From Piromyces finnis (Eukaryota > Neocallimastigomycota > Neocallimastigomycetes > Neocallimastigales > Neocallimastigaceae): a stretch of 64,000 nt of DNA. The DNA lies in the NCBI GenBank assembly GCA_002104945.1, contig MCFH01000006.1, forward strand, positions 124,001 through 188,000. Direction: 5' to 3'. A model generated the notes under the pieces. The model was not told where the DNA came from. It saw only the letters and a list, made by a program, of their open reading frames with translations, and searched no databases. Positions 51,858-63,914 of this stretch are shown piece by piece. The position numbers and the translations under genes are program-made. The first letter of the stretch is position 1, and each line of letters opens with the position of its first letter.

Positions 51858-52917
51858 TTTTACAAAGAAATCTACTATTTAACAAAAAGATATAATATTC
51901 TATCTTTATTGAATAATTATCAATATTATATTGGTAGTTGTTGTTGTTGTTTTATAGTATTAATTTCTCTTTTATTTTTATGTTGAGGTTATTAGTTTAT
52001 TGAAAAATATATTATTTCTTCTTCCTTTTTTTAATATGAATATAAATATACTGATTACTAATGTTTTAATGAATATAACTCGGTATTTCTTTCTTTCTAC
52101 TTTTCTATTGACTATAAATATTTCTTTATTTAGTTAGGTACAAAACCTTTAAAAAAAAAAAACAGAATTTAAATGTTTTATATCGCAATGAATATTTTTT
52201 TTAACTGTATTAAAATTTATCCTATTCACTTTTTTCTTTTAATTTTTTTCTAATATATCTAAATAAATATGTTTGTTTTTTAAAAAAAAAAAGTAAATAT
52301 ATAAATAAATAAAACTCTTATTAGTTTTTTTGTTGATATATACAATAATACTATTATTTTAATAGCTTCATATAAAATTATTAATATTTAATTATATAAT
52401 CGATATATAATTTTTTTTACTATATATAATTTAAGCATTGAATTCTTTTTAAAAAAAACAATGCTCTTTTTGTTGTTGTTTAGTTGTAATATTTAATAAT
52501 TGATTTAAAATATATTTTCAAATACTATATATTTTTTGAAAAACTATTTTCTTTTTTTTTTCTCGTTGTTGCTCTTTAATTTTTTAAAAATTAAAAATAA
52601 TGATATTATATTAAATTATATTCTTATTATATTATATTAAACGTGTTTTTTAATCAATAATAATTAAGCATACAGAGCATACATATATTTACTTTATTTA
52701 TGGTATATTTTATATCTTAAATTAATAGTTAAAAAAAATAATAGGATAAACAAATTGGATATATTTGTGAAACTTTTTTTCTTTTTAAACTATACTGAAA
52801 AATATTCTTTCTTTTTTAAGCAATTTTTTTTCTTCACCAGCTATTTCTATTCCTATTTTTGCTCAATATTAAAAAAAAGTTTCCAAAAAAAAAAAAAAAA
52901 AGAAAGAAATGCTGTTG

Positions 52918-52920
52918 CTA

Positions 52921-52951
<31 letters not shown>
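52918..52951. repeat. CTA/TAC microsatellite
   Basis: About 11 tandem CTA units, embedded in A- and T-runs. An open frame through them is not supported as a gene. Confidence 0.85.
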
Positions 52952-53839
52952 GAAAACAATGTTGAAGAAAAAAAACAATTACTCGAAAAAAAAAAAAAAC
53001 TTTTTTTATATAATAAATATTAATCTATTTTTTTTTTTTTCAAATATTTTTCTAATATATTATTTTAATTATTTAATTTAAATTAATATATCTTTAGGGA
53101 TCAATGGATGATTAATATATTATATTTTAATATATTTTTCTATTTACTTTTTTATATTGAATTAAAAATTTTAATTAATTTATATATTATGTAATATATG
53201 GTAATTTTTAATATTCTAATTTCTAATTCATTTTATATATTTTATATTATTTATTCTATTTAAAAAAAATGATATTACTGATTAAAAAATATGGCTATAA
53301 ATGCCTAATTTCTATTTATTTTTAAAGGTACATATAAACACAATAAATGGCTTTGCTTTAACTATATGCAATAATTTAAATTTTTCTTTTCACTTATATT
53401 CTATATTAACTAAAAATTAAATATGTGATTCTTTTTTTTTTAAGCTTTGCTTATTTTTCTTATTATTCCCAGAAATTTGCTACAATTGACAATTGAGAGG
53501 TCAAATTCTGGTACTTCAATTATTATTTAATTATTCCTTTCTACAATGATCCTCTATCTTATTTTAAATTTCATCTTTTTAGAATTTCCAACTACTAAAT
53601 ATGGTTATATTAATTTTTAATCGATAATTCATTAAAATTTAAAGTTTAAAGATCTATTCTATTGTATTTAATTTTGTATACATTAAATATAATGTACATC
53701 ACAATAATAATCCATTCTTAGGATCCTTTCTTCTCATACTATTGTGTTGATGTAAAATGGTATCATAAAAATGTGTTGAATTGATTATTTTTTTTTTGAA
53801 GCTATTTACTTTAATAAAAATGAAAAAAAAGAAATACTT

Positions 53840-53884
53840 ACACTTTCTAAGTTGTTCTTCTTCTTTTATATATAAAGATAGCTA
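53840..53884 (-). other. Exon-like segment (unassigned)
   Basis: On the minus strand a segment reading LSLYIKEEEQLRK is bounded by CATTAG (acceptor) and GTAAGT (donor), the best splice pair in this region. A second possible piece follows at about 53700-53745. No protein family is recognised. It could be a 5' untranslated exon of the RhoGAP gene 2 kb away, part of an unknown small gene, or chance. Confidence 0.2.
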
Positions 53885-56800
53885 ATGAGAAAATAAAAAA
53901 ATTTTAATTATTTTTAAAAATTTAAAAACTTCCTCTTTATAAAAAAAATGTAGTTTAACTTTGAAATATTAATTTTTTTATATTTATACTATTTAAATGT
54001 TGTATATATTTTTTTATAAACTAAAATAAAAGCAAAAATATATATATTGTTTAAAAGTATTTTTAACTAAAAGAAAAACTTATTTACAGTATAAAAAAAT
54101 TATAAGTACTATTGTTTATATTTTTATATTAACTCTTTACTGCGTTGCTAAAAAAAAAAAAAAAAAAAAAACTTTAAAAGATCGAGATAACAATAAAAAT
54201 TAATATATTTTTAGTTATAGATACAATCTTTCACAAGATTTCTTTTTCCAATGTAAATTAATTATTAACTTAAAAAAAAGTAAATCAACTATTGAAACTA
54301 TTGAATATATGATGTAGTTATTAGTGTATTACTAATAAGTAATATTTAATATATAATATTATATTAAATTATTTTTCACTAACAGAAAAAATAAACTAAC
54401 TATAGAAAGATAAAAAAAAAAAGTTTTGGATTTTCGATATATATATATTTTCTATTATCTTTTTAATTATTTACGGAAAGTATTCTTAACCGAAATACTT
54501 TTAATAAATTTAAAATTAAAATGATAATTGTTTTACTTTTTGAAATATATATGTATATTTTTTTTTCCTCTTTTTTCTTTTTTTTTTTTTTTTTTTTCTA
54601 TAAAATATTTTAAAACTATCTACAAATTCAATATAATAAAATATTTATTCTTTTTTAATAAAGAAATATTTTGTATTTTATTGTTTCAACATTAAGTTTT
54701 ATATTATTTAATACTTTTGTTGTTATTATTGTTTCAGTTTTTTTTTTTATGTTTTTATTTTTTTTTATTGTTTTATTGCTTTAATTGTTTTTTGTTTTTT
54801 GTTTTTTGTTTTTTAGTTTTTTAGTTTTTAGTTTTTTGTTCTTTTTTTTTTTTTTTTTTTTTAATTTGTTTTTAGTATTGTTTTTAATTTATTGTTTATT
54901 CCTTTTATTATGTAATTATTAATTATTTTATTTTGGTTTTATTATTAAAAAAATGATAATATATTGATAAAATACATATCTTATTGTAATATGCTTTACA
55001 AATATAATGATATCACTTTTTTATTATTTAAATTTTATTTTTGATTATTTCAATAATTGCTTTTTATTATTGTGAATTATCTATTGTAATTGAATTGATT
55101 TAAAAAAATATATATATTAAGTTAACATATCAATTATTTGTAGTATAATTTTCAAAGAAGAAAAAATAAAAAATAATTACCTAGTTATTAATAAAATTTC
55201 ATTTTATTTCTTCTTAATAATATTAAAAGTATTATTAATATAAATTAGTTTTGGTAAAAAAGCTGGTAAAAAAAATTATTATTATTATTATTATTATAAT
55301 TATTATTAAATTTTAAAAAAATATATATATATATATTTTAAAAATTATTGTAATTAACCAATAATAATAATATATATATAAACTAATATATTTGTGTTAT
55401 CGTATTTGAAAAAAAAAAAAAGTATGAAGTAGTAATTTTAATTATTTATGTAAAAAAGAAAAAAGAATTATTATTATTTTATTTGTTGTAGGGAAAAAGC
55501 TAGTATTTTTAATATTTTTGTTTGTTTTACTTTTTAAGATAAATTGTTCGACCTATTTGTTGGAAAACTAATAATTAACTATACGTATTATCAAAATAGT
55601 TCTGTTAATTATATACTTATATGTAAATTTGTTGTTGATTTCTATTCTATTTTATTTGTTACTATTGTTTTTAGATAATAAATTATGAATTTGATTATTC
55701 TTTCATTTACAACTATACTCAATATAGCTAAATTTATTTATTATAAAAAAAGTATTATTATTGTTATTGCAATACAAATAATAAAACTGACTAATTAAAA
55801 TAATAATAATAATAAAGAAGAAGAAGAAGAAGAAGAAGAAAACGAAAATGAAAAATAAAAAGTTTCAAGAATGAAGAAAAATAATAATTTTTAAAACAAT
55901 TATTAAAAAAATAAAAGTTTTGCTTTTTAATAAAATTAATTAAATGATTTTTTTAATTATTATGAAAATTGATTTGTTTTAGAAAAAATTAATCAATAAA
56001 TTAATTTATTCCAAAGCTTAATTAATATTAAAATAAATTTTAAATGTTTGATGAATCATATTGGCATTTAATGTTGGGTTGATTTTTTTAATATTGATGA
56101 GATAAAAAATACTAGATTTTTGGAAATTTAAGCCAGGTTTTTTGGCAAGGAAAGTTTGATATTAACCAGACTATATATCAGAAAATTTTAAATTTTTTTC
56201 TTATTTTTTTAGGAAAAAATTTAGTAATTATATTAATTCATTAGAAAAGTATAAACTTTTAATTTTTATGAATAATAATAGTGCATCAATAACAATGGCA
56301 TGGATACAATAACTTAATGTTAACTATTGATACTATAAAAAAAATAATAGTAATTTACATTCTAATAATATCAAATAAAGAAAAAAATAAATAACTTTGT
56401 TTTAACTTTTTTCTCTTTTTTATTTATTTTTGTTTCATATGTTTCTATTAAAAAAAAATTATCTTTATTATTTTATATAAAAATAAAAATTCATAACAAA
56501 GTACAGTAAGTACATTAACATATTAAATTATATTAAATTTATTATTTTCTGCAATAGCTATTCTTTTACTTTAATGCATTCAAAAAAAAAAGTATAGAAA
56601 TATTATCTTTAAATATAGAAAAAGTATTTTAGTTTTTATTTCAATTCATTATTTGTTGTTGTTGTTGCTGTTACTTTTATTGGTATTTAAAATTGTAGTA
56701 AAAAAAAAAAGTCAAATATATTTCTATTAAAAAGAAAAAAAAAATTAAACTTTTTAATATGAAACTTTAATAAATAGAATAACATCAAAAGTAAAACACT

Positions 56801-57440
56801 ATTTTATTCTATTATAAAAGAAAAGAAAAAGTAAATGATTAAAAAAAAAGTTTTTTTTGTTAAAATAGTATTATTAAAAATATATGTATAACATTCATAT
56901 ATAAATGTTATTTGTTGATATGTTTTGTTTTGTATATATGGCATTAAACATTTCTTTTAAAAAGAATAATTAACATTAATTGTACCTTTAAAATTTTTTA
57001 CTTTTTTTTTTTATAAATATAAATTATAATAATTTACATGAACCAATAAAATATTTATTAAATTTTAATTAAATATTTTGAGTACAAACTTTATTTTATA
57101 ATAATATGTATAAAAAAAAATAAAAAGATAAAATCAATAAATTAAAAAAAAAAAATAGATTTAATAAAAATTTATTTGAATCAACTATAATATAAATATA
57201 AATAAAAATTTATATATAATTAAATAATATTTATTATATAGTAATTTTAAAATTTAATAGGTGCATCTCTAATTATGTAATTATGAATAATAACTACAAA
57301 TAATAAAAAAAAAAGGTACATGCAAAAAAAGCATTTTACATTATTTTACATTTTAATAATCGATATAGAATATAAAGAAAAAAAAAAATTAAATAATAAA
57401 AAAATTTAAATCAAATTATAACTATTTTTAAATGAATAAT

Positions 57441-57452
57441 GGTATTAGTAAT
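57441..57452 (+). repeat. Left target-site duplication of the retroposon
   Basis: GGTATTAGTAAT, repeated exactly behind the poly-A tail. Confidence 0.9.
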
Positions 57453-57947
57453 TCGACCCCGCAGATGTCAGTGCCTGTGGATTTTCCCACTGGGTTTGCC
57501 ATGGGTTGGGTTATGATATTCAGGTAAGTATAAATGAACTTTCTAATTTACTACTATGATAATAACACTCGTCTAGCCGGCCTGAGAGGGTCTAGTGTAC
57601 ATGGTACATTCCAAATTAGAACTTAATAAGTGGTGACTTAGGCTATGCCAAAAACACATAATATTCCTTAATCAATTTAAGTGTAAACATTAGGGGGCGG
57701 TTGACACGTGATCAAATTGACTATAAGAGGCTTAGCATTATAGTTGTGAAATATCGTACAACGACATGCATCTAATGTACATGGATTAAGTGAGCGTCGA
57801 AGCTGAAGAAACAGTATGACAGACCAGGAGGGTCACAACCACCTAGCAATAGGAATGAGCCAACGTTTCTCTAAGAACCACCATTGGAGCTAACTCTGAT
57901 CGATGGGAGAAATGCACTCGGAAGTTAAAAAAAAAAAAAAAAAAAAA
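57453..57947 (+). mobile_element. Complete SINE-like retroposon with poly-A tail and target-site duplication
   Basis: A 495-base island of much higher GC than its surroundings. It is flanked by the perfect direct repeat GGTATTAGTAAT (57441-57452 and 57948-57959) and ends in 21 A. That combination is the mark of target-primed reverse transcription, so this is a recent non-LTR-type insertion. It has no long reading frame, so it is non-autonomous. Five older relics of the same family lie elsewhere in the window (about 1615, 4255, 23895, 45770 inverted, 46870). A 13-base motif occurs twice inside it (CTAGTGTACATGG and CTAATGTACATGG, 180 bases apart). I could not identify a clear Pol III A/B box pair, so a SINE and an internally deleted LINE are both possible. 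Confidence 0.88.
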
Positions 57948-57959
57948 GGTATTAGTAAT
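57948..57959 (+). repeat. Right target-site duplication of the retroposon
   Basis: GGTATTAGTAAT, directly after the poly-A run. Confidence 0.9.
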
Positions 57960-59310
57960 CATGTTATTAGTAATAATTAAATAGTCAACAAGAATAAAAA
58001 GTATTCACGTTTTGTTAGACTATGGAATATTTATATATATATTAGAGAAAAAACTAAAATATAAAATAAATAGAGATATTTTTCCATTATTTTATTATTT
58101 TAATTTCTTAGATATAAATTATTAAAACTTTTATGTATATATATATGTATATATATATATATTGTATAATTACATATACTAAATATACTTTAAAGAAAAA
58201 ACAATTACAAAAATGACATGGAAAAATGAAAAGATTTATTAGTTTTTTATTATTTTTTTTTATTATAATTATAATTTTAAAATAAAAGAAAAAAAAAATA
58301 AAGTTTATTTTTTTTTTCTTTTTCTTTTCTTTATTTTTAATATTGATATTAGTATTGGTATTGGTATTTATTAGTATTATTTAGATATTGTTAATTTAAT
58401 ATTTTATTTTGTATTTAATAGTTGTTATTTATTATTTAGAATTTTTTTTTTCTCTCTTTTCCTTTTTTTTCATTATCTTTTTTTATCCATAGCTATGAAA
58501 GATTAAAAAAAAATATTCTTTTTTTTTTTTTCATTTATTGGTTGACTAACTATATTATAATGCTAAAATAAACCTCTAACTTACAAGAATTATCTAACCT
58601 ATAAACCATGAGGTGGATGAACTCGTTTTTATTTATTATAATTAATAGTATCATTTATATTTTTTTTTTCATCCTATAAATGAAATGATCAGAACTATTA
58701 TTAATTACTGCTATTGAAATTGCTTGAAACTATTCTAAACAATAAATTGGTAATATAAGATTTGTAAAATACAATAAACATTATAAATGAATGGGATTTT
58801 TTGTTATTATTATTAAAAGATAAAAAAAAAAAAAAAGTATATTTAATATTTAATATAGAATATATATATTAAATATTAAATATACTTTTTTTTTATTATT
58901 TTAAATTGTTTTTTTTTTTTTTTTTTTTATTTTGTTTTGTTGTTGTTGTTGTTGTTTTGAAAAAAAAATAAGAAAAGAAAAAAAGAAAGAAAAAATATCG
59001 ACATAATATAAAAAGAAAACAGATAAAATACAATACTTTCTTTTTCTTCTTCTTTGCCTATAATTTCAATAAATTTGATAGGTTACTTGTTGACTTCTTA
59101 TCAACCATTAATAGAAATGAAATTATATATGTTTTAATGGGGTGATATTGAAATAAAATAAAAAAAAAAAACCTTGCATCAAAATAATAGTATTAGACTG
59201 ATATTATAAATATTTGATTTCATATATAAATTGATTCGTGTTTAAGTTGATATCAAGTTGTTGTTGTTTTTTCCTCTTACTTTTATTCCATTTATATTAT
59301 TATTACATGA
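57960..59310. other. Spacer behind the proline-rich membrane gene
   Basis: A/T-rich DNA with a long perfect hairpin (58828-58894) and a TTG microsatellite near 58938-58957. No gene was seen. Confidence 0.6.
58828..58894. repeat. Perfect 30-base hairpin
   Basis: Arms 58828-58857 and 58865-58894 are exact reverse complements (A9-GTATATTTAATATTTAATATA and its mirror) around a 7-base loop. It lies about 420 bases beyond the stop codon of the proline-rich membrane gene, on its 3' side. It could be a foldback element or could affect the 3' end of that transcript. Confidence 0.85.
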
Positions 59311-61021
59311 TTATGGAGATGGTGGTGGAAGTTCAAGTCTTGGTATAATAATTGAATTATTAATTTTTGGTGAGGTAGATTTTTCGAGTTCTGGAGTTCG
59401 GGGAGGACGTTCAATGATTGAAGATGGTTGAAGTTCTTTTTGAGATAATATTGGACTTTGAAGACTTGGTGTGCCAGGACGACTACCTGTAAACTGTATG
59501 TAAGGTGAACTAGGACTATGAAGGTTTGGAGTACCTGGACGACTACCTGTATATTGTAAATAAGGAGAATTTGAGTTTTGCATATTTGGAGAAGCATATT
59601 CTAATATTGGGGTTGTTCTTGGTGGTCGTTCAACTAAAGATACAGAATAATCTCTACGTGAAGATGGGTAATCTACAACAGAAGAAATTCCGCATTCATT
59701 CTTAATTGAAGAACCTGGATTATCTAAATAGGGTGAAATCGGAATTTCAAGTGGGATATTGTAATCACTGGAAAGTTCATTGGTTGATTGGCTATAAATA
59801 GATGCTGTATGTGGTCTTATATTCATTGAACTTGATGAATTAGCCATATTACTTGTACTTCCCAAAAGATTTACATTACTACCACTTGGATAATCAATTG
59901 GAGTTAATGGTAATGGTTGTGGTGTACGAATAGATTTATTACCTGAACTTTGACTCTTTGGAAGGCTAGCATTACCACCGGTGTGACTTGGTGGACGTAA
60001 TGAGTTTTGACTTTCTGAATGACTATTATTATTATACATTTGCTCTTGCTTTAAAACAGCTTGTTCAATTTTTTCTTTCGTTTTAATATCTTTAATAGCA
60101 ATGGATGAAAAGAATAATCCGATAATAGTGAAAACTAATGCTGTTGATGAACCCATAATAATAGCAAAATGACTAGGTTCATATTCAATTAAACGTTTGT
60201 TTTCTATAGCTGACTTATAATGGCAACATTCATCACTATAATTATTACAATACTCTGTTTTATCTGAATTATTTCGATAACCTAATAAGTATATAAAATA
60301 TATATTATTTTATTATTATCATTATTCAAATAATATATAGGTATATATTAAAAATATTATAATAAGAAAACTTACCACAATTAACAATTTCTTCATTATA
60401 AGGATCATAACAATCTTGATCTTCATCTATATCTGAAAAATATATATCTGACAAATCAGTTAAATATTGATCTCTAGCATTGTTTATATCTTTCTTATCA
60501 CCTAAAGAAATCATTTCCTTATTTTGGGGATAAGGGCAAACTGTTTCATTTTTCAAGAAATAAAATGCGGCATTGTAATAATTAGCAAAATTACTTTTGC
60601 ATAATGCTTTTAATTTACTTTTTGATTCCTCTGTAAGAAATTGCTTATACATATAATAACAATTTGCAGTTTTTATATATCTGAAATCTATTGTTTGAGT
60701 ATTGTCTGTAACATTATAAATCTTTAAATAATTATCAAAACTCTTTTCTGCTAATTCAATATTATCATAGTAGCATAAACCTCTTGCTATATGTAAATAT
60801 CTGATATAATAATCTAATCTAGCACCTTCTTGAGGAATTTCCTTTTCAAAATTTGATAAAAGATATTGTTCAGACGTTAATCTATCTATTTTATCTTTAT
60901 CAAAATATAATTCTGTGTTATTATATTGACTGCAATACCAAGATGAAACTTTTACCGTTTCTGAAGCCAAAGATAATAAAATTGATATTAAATTAATGAA
61001 TAAAATTATGAAAAATTTCAT
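59311..61021 (-). CDS. Type I membrane protein with Cys-rich ectodomain and proline-rich tail
   Basis: Two exons, 60376-61021 and 59311-60281. The donor is GTAAGT and the phase-1 junction restores a Gly codon, giving about 538 residues. A signal peptide (MKFFIILFINLISILLSLAS) leads into a luminal or extracellular part with many Cys, Tyr and Asn residues and a possible helical repeat. Just after the junction comes a motif EYCNNYSDECCHY, then one membrane segment (ALVFTIIGLFFSSIAI, near residues 262-277). The cytoplasmic tail is Ser/Pro-rich and holds two internally repeated pairs: SPYLQYTGSRPGTP / SPYIQFTGSRPGTP and ERPPRTTPILE / ERPPRTPELEK. These contain PxxP-type cores, the usual SH3 ligands. 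The gene downstream of the right edge is a paralogue with an SH3 domain in the same place. I do not know a named family. Confidence 0.8.
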
Positions 61022-61674
61022 TTTATAAAATCTTTTTTCTTAATATTTATTTCGTTTTGTATTGATTGCTATTCCAAGTATTGTTTATTTTTATTTTTTA
61101 AAAAATAAAAAAATAAATTAAATATTATAACTACGATAGTTTCGAATTAAAATTTTATTTAATAAAAAAAAAATATTGAATTTTTACAGTTGCTTTTTAT
61201 ATAAATATAATATTGACGATAATTTCTCTTGTATTTCTTTTTAATAATTAAATATATATATATATTCCTTACTTTTATTTCTTATTATCTAAAATTAAAT
61301 ATATATATATATAAGGATTATTTCTTTTATTTATTTTTATTATATGTAAATTGATATTTTTTTTCTTTAAAATTCTGATAACCACTTTCTAAAAATAAAA
61401 GGTGTTTTATAATATATAATACAAAATAATAGATTTAAGATTTTGTTTATATCTATCTTTATATATATATATATATATAAATAAATAATAAATTTTGAAA
61501 TATAATTTTCTATATTTCTTTCTATAAAATTATTTAAACTATCATTTCAAAATTATATACAATTTCGAATTGATTTTTTTTTTTCCTTCTTTTATTATTA
61601 GTTTTAAAACTTTCAATATACTTTTTCTTTTCTTTTCTTTATTTCTTAAATAATAAAAATGATGAGTTTTTTAA

Positions 61675-61705
<31 letters not shown>

Positions 61706-62110
61706 TTAAAAAGAAAAAAAAAAAATAATAATAAATACACCCTAAATTCTAATGAAAATGTTTATGAAAATATTTTTTTTTGTGTGCGTGTGGGTTTAAA
61801 TTGTATTATCATTTTTTTATAATTATTAGGTATATTATTAATATAATCCTATTTAATTGTTTTTATATTAAATTTAAATAAAATATTAATTTATGATTCA
61901 TTATTTATAATATATAATAAAATAGAATATATAATGTTAGGAGTAATTTAAAATTAAATATTAATAATACAGAATAAAATTTTAAAACTTTATTTATATT
62001 TATTTTTAAATATATTAAAGGGTTAGTTTAAAATAAAGGTTAAGGTAGAGTATACTAAAAACATTATTCTTTACACTATGGTCTTTATTAGATTTTCACT
62101 TTAACAATAA

Positions 62111-62230
62111 AATAAGTTTGACGACTTAAAATGCAATAGATTTTTACTTTAGTTTATATCTTTATTTTCTTAATTAATAGTTTCAATTGACAATTAAAAT
62201 CTATTACAATTTTAAGACATCAAACTTACT
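62111..62230. repeat. Imperfect inverted repeat with about 36-base arms
   Basis: Arms 62111-62146 and 62195-62230 (AATAAGTTTGACGACTTAAA and, inverted, TTTTAAGACATCAAACTTAC) match at roughly five of six positions around a 48-base spacer. It is an old foldback or miniature element candidate. Confidence 0.6.
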
Positions 62231-62676
62231 GTTTGTACTTTCATCATTGATTTATATATTTAATATAAAATTTGATAATTATATTAAATAGCTCTTTCTA
62301 AACTTTTAGTAATAATCTCTATTAAAATAGACTTTATAATACCATTTTATTGGATAAAAATATATATATAATCGATTATAGAATAACCAAGGTGATGATA
62401 ACAACAATAACAACAAAACAATAATAATAATAAACATTTTATAATTTCTATAATTAATTTATTAAATGTAATTATATTTGTTTAGTATAAAAAAATATGA
62501 AATCTATAAATCTATAAATCTATACATATATATGTTAAAGAAAAAAAGAAATAAAATAAAAAAAAGTGTATTAAATATTTATATTTAGTATTAATAATAT
62601 TTATTAATAGTTGATAATTATATATATATATAAAGAATATTTATTATATTGCTTTAATTAATTAGAATTTTACATA

Positions 62677-62751
<75 letters not shown>

Positions 62752-62753
62752 AT
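62677..62753. repeat. AAAT microsatellite (about 19 units)
   Basis: A pure tetranucleotide run between the two membrane-protein genes. Confidence 0.9.
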
Positions 62754-63312
62754 TTAAAATGTGGTTGCTTGATATTTTGACAATTAAATAATTTTCCTTT
62801 TAATTAATAATAAAAAAAATAATAAGCTATTTTATTTTGTATAATATGCATCGTTTATATTAATATTTTATTTAGTAAATAATAAATATATATTATATTT
62901 TATAAAACTTTAAATTGGCTATTTATGAAAAAGCTTGTTTTACTAATTGATATAAAAATTCAAAGATATTTTTTTATTTTATTTTTTTTTATTCTTTAAT
63001 AATTGGTAAAAATAAAAGTAAAAAGAAAACTTACATTATGATTATTAATAGTCATGTTTTTCTAATTTTAGATTTTTTACTCTTTATATAAAAAAATTTA
63101 TATTTTATAACTAATTTTTTTTTCATCTGTTATTGAAATATCAAAGAAATTTTATTGTTTATTCAGTAATAATTTTTTTTTAATATAGAATTAAAACATT
63201 TTTGTTATTCATTTTATTACATTATATATCTATATACATATCTAAATAAAAGTCATCACAATTTTTTTTTTAAAAAATATATTTTATTTTTAGTAATGAA
63301 GGATCAAATATT

Positions 63313-63914
63313 TTACATCCTACTGCCTAAACAATATTCGGGGGCATAACCTTGACGATTTGATTGAATATCTTTAACCATAACCCATCCACCTTCAAAT
63401 TTCTGAATAAGTTGAACAATCATTCCTCTTCTTAATGAAATATCTCTTGCATCTGAACTATTATAATCTTCGGCTACATTATAACTATTTGGTGGATATC
63501 TTCCTCCAAGAGTCGCATTAGAACTATTTCCAAGAGTTGAACCATTTGATTTCATAGTACCTGTATTTCTTAATGTTCCATTTAAATTTCTAGATTTTGA
63601 ATTAAATGTTTGTACTTTAGGATCAAATCCTTCATTATATGCATTTTGTAGATTTTGGTTGCTTGATTTTTGATATTCTTTTTCTTGTTGATGAAGCGAC
63701 TTTTTAATATTTTCTTGCATTTTAATTTCTTTTACAATCTTTGCAGAGAAAAATGAACCTATTACAATAAATACTGAAGAAACAATGACACCATAATAAA
63801 AGGGTTCCATATTGAACTTATATTCAAATGGAATTTGATATTTATGTAAAGGACAACAATATCCATCATTAGATTTTTTACAATATTCATTTTTTAGATC
63901 TTGTGTTGGATAAC
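63313..63914 (-). CDS. SH3-domain membrane protein, last exon (5' part outside the window)
   Basis: The last exon of a paralogue of the gene at 59311-61021. The acceptor TTTTAG at 63915-63920 has the same phase (G|GT) and lies at the same point before the motif NEYCKKSNDGYCCPLHKY, so the intron position is conserved. A single membrane segment follows (YYGVIVSSVFIVIGSFFSA) and then, as in the paralogue, a Lys/Glu/Gln-rich juxtamembrane helix (VKEIKMQENIKKSLHQQEKE). The tail is Ser/Asn-rich. It ends in an SH3-like domain (AEDYNSSDARDISLRRGMIV, then GGWVMVKD and GYAPEYCL), where YAPEYC replaces the usual FPxNYV. About 200 residues are encoded here. The first exon, with a signal peptide if the paralogue is a guide, lies beyond base 64000. 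Bases 63915-64000 are intron. Confidence 0.82.

Larger units (their letters stand above)
51858..57452. other. Gene-poor AT-rich region
   Basis: 5.6 kb upstream of the RhoGAP gene. It includes a CTA microsatellite (52918-52951, about 11 units), a GAA-rich tract near 55814-55842, many T-runs, and one exon-like minus-strand segment (about 53840-53884). No complete gene could be built. Confidence 0.5.
61022..63312. other. Spacer between the two paralogous membrane genes
   Basis: Holds an imperfect inverted repeat (62111-62230) and an AAAT microsatellite (about 62677-62753). The stretch 62030-62240 is more complex than the surrounding A/T DNA. No gene was seen. Confidence 0.55.

Noticed and set aside
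52755-53081. Open frame of 108 residues, Phe/Lys/Leu-rich
   Set aside because: It runs through A- and T-runs and a CTA microsatellite, starts with a TTG codon, and shows no domain-like pattern.
53440-53560. Possible tRNA (GGTCAAATTCTGG resembles a T-loop)
   Set aside because: No acceptor stem, anticodon arm or D-loop could be folded around it.
56040-56170. Slightly GC-richer patch as another retroposon relic
   Set aside because: Only a few short stretches resemble the family and their order is not convincing.
57690-57710. Pol III B-box in the retroposon (near GGTTGACACG)
   Set aside because: The match to the consensus is weak and there is no convincing A-box at the right distance, so no promoter is claimed.
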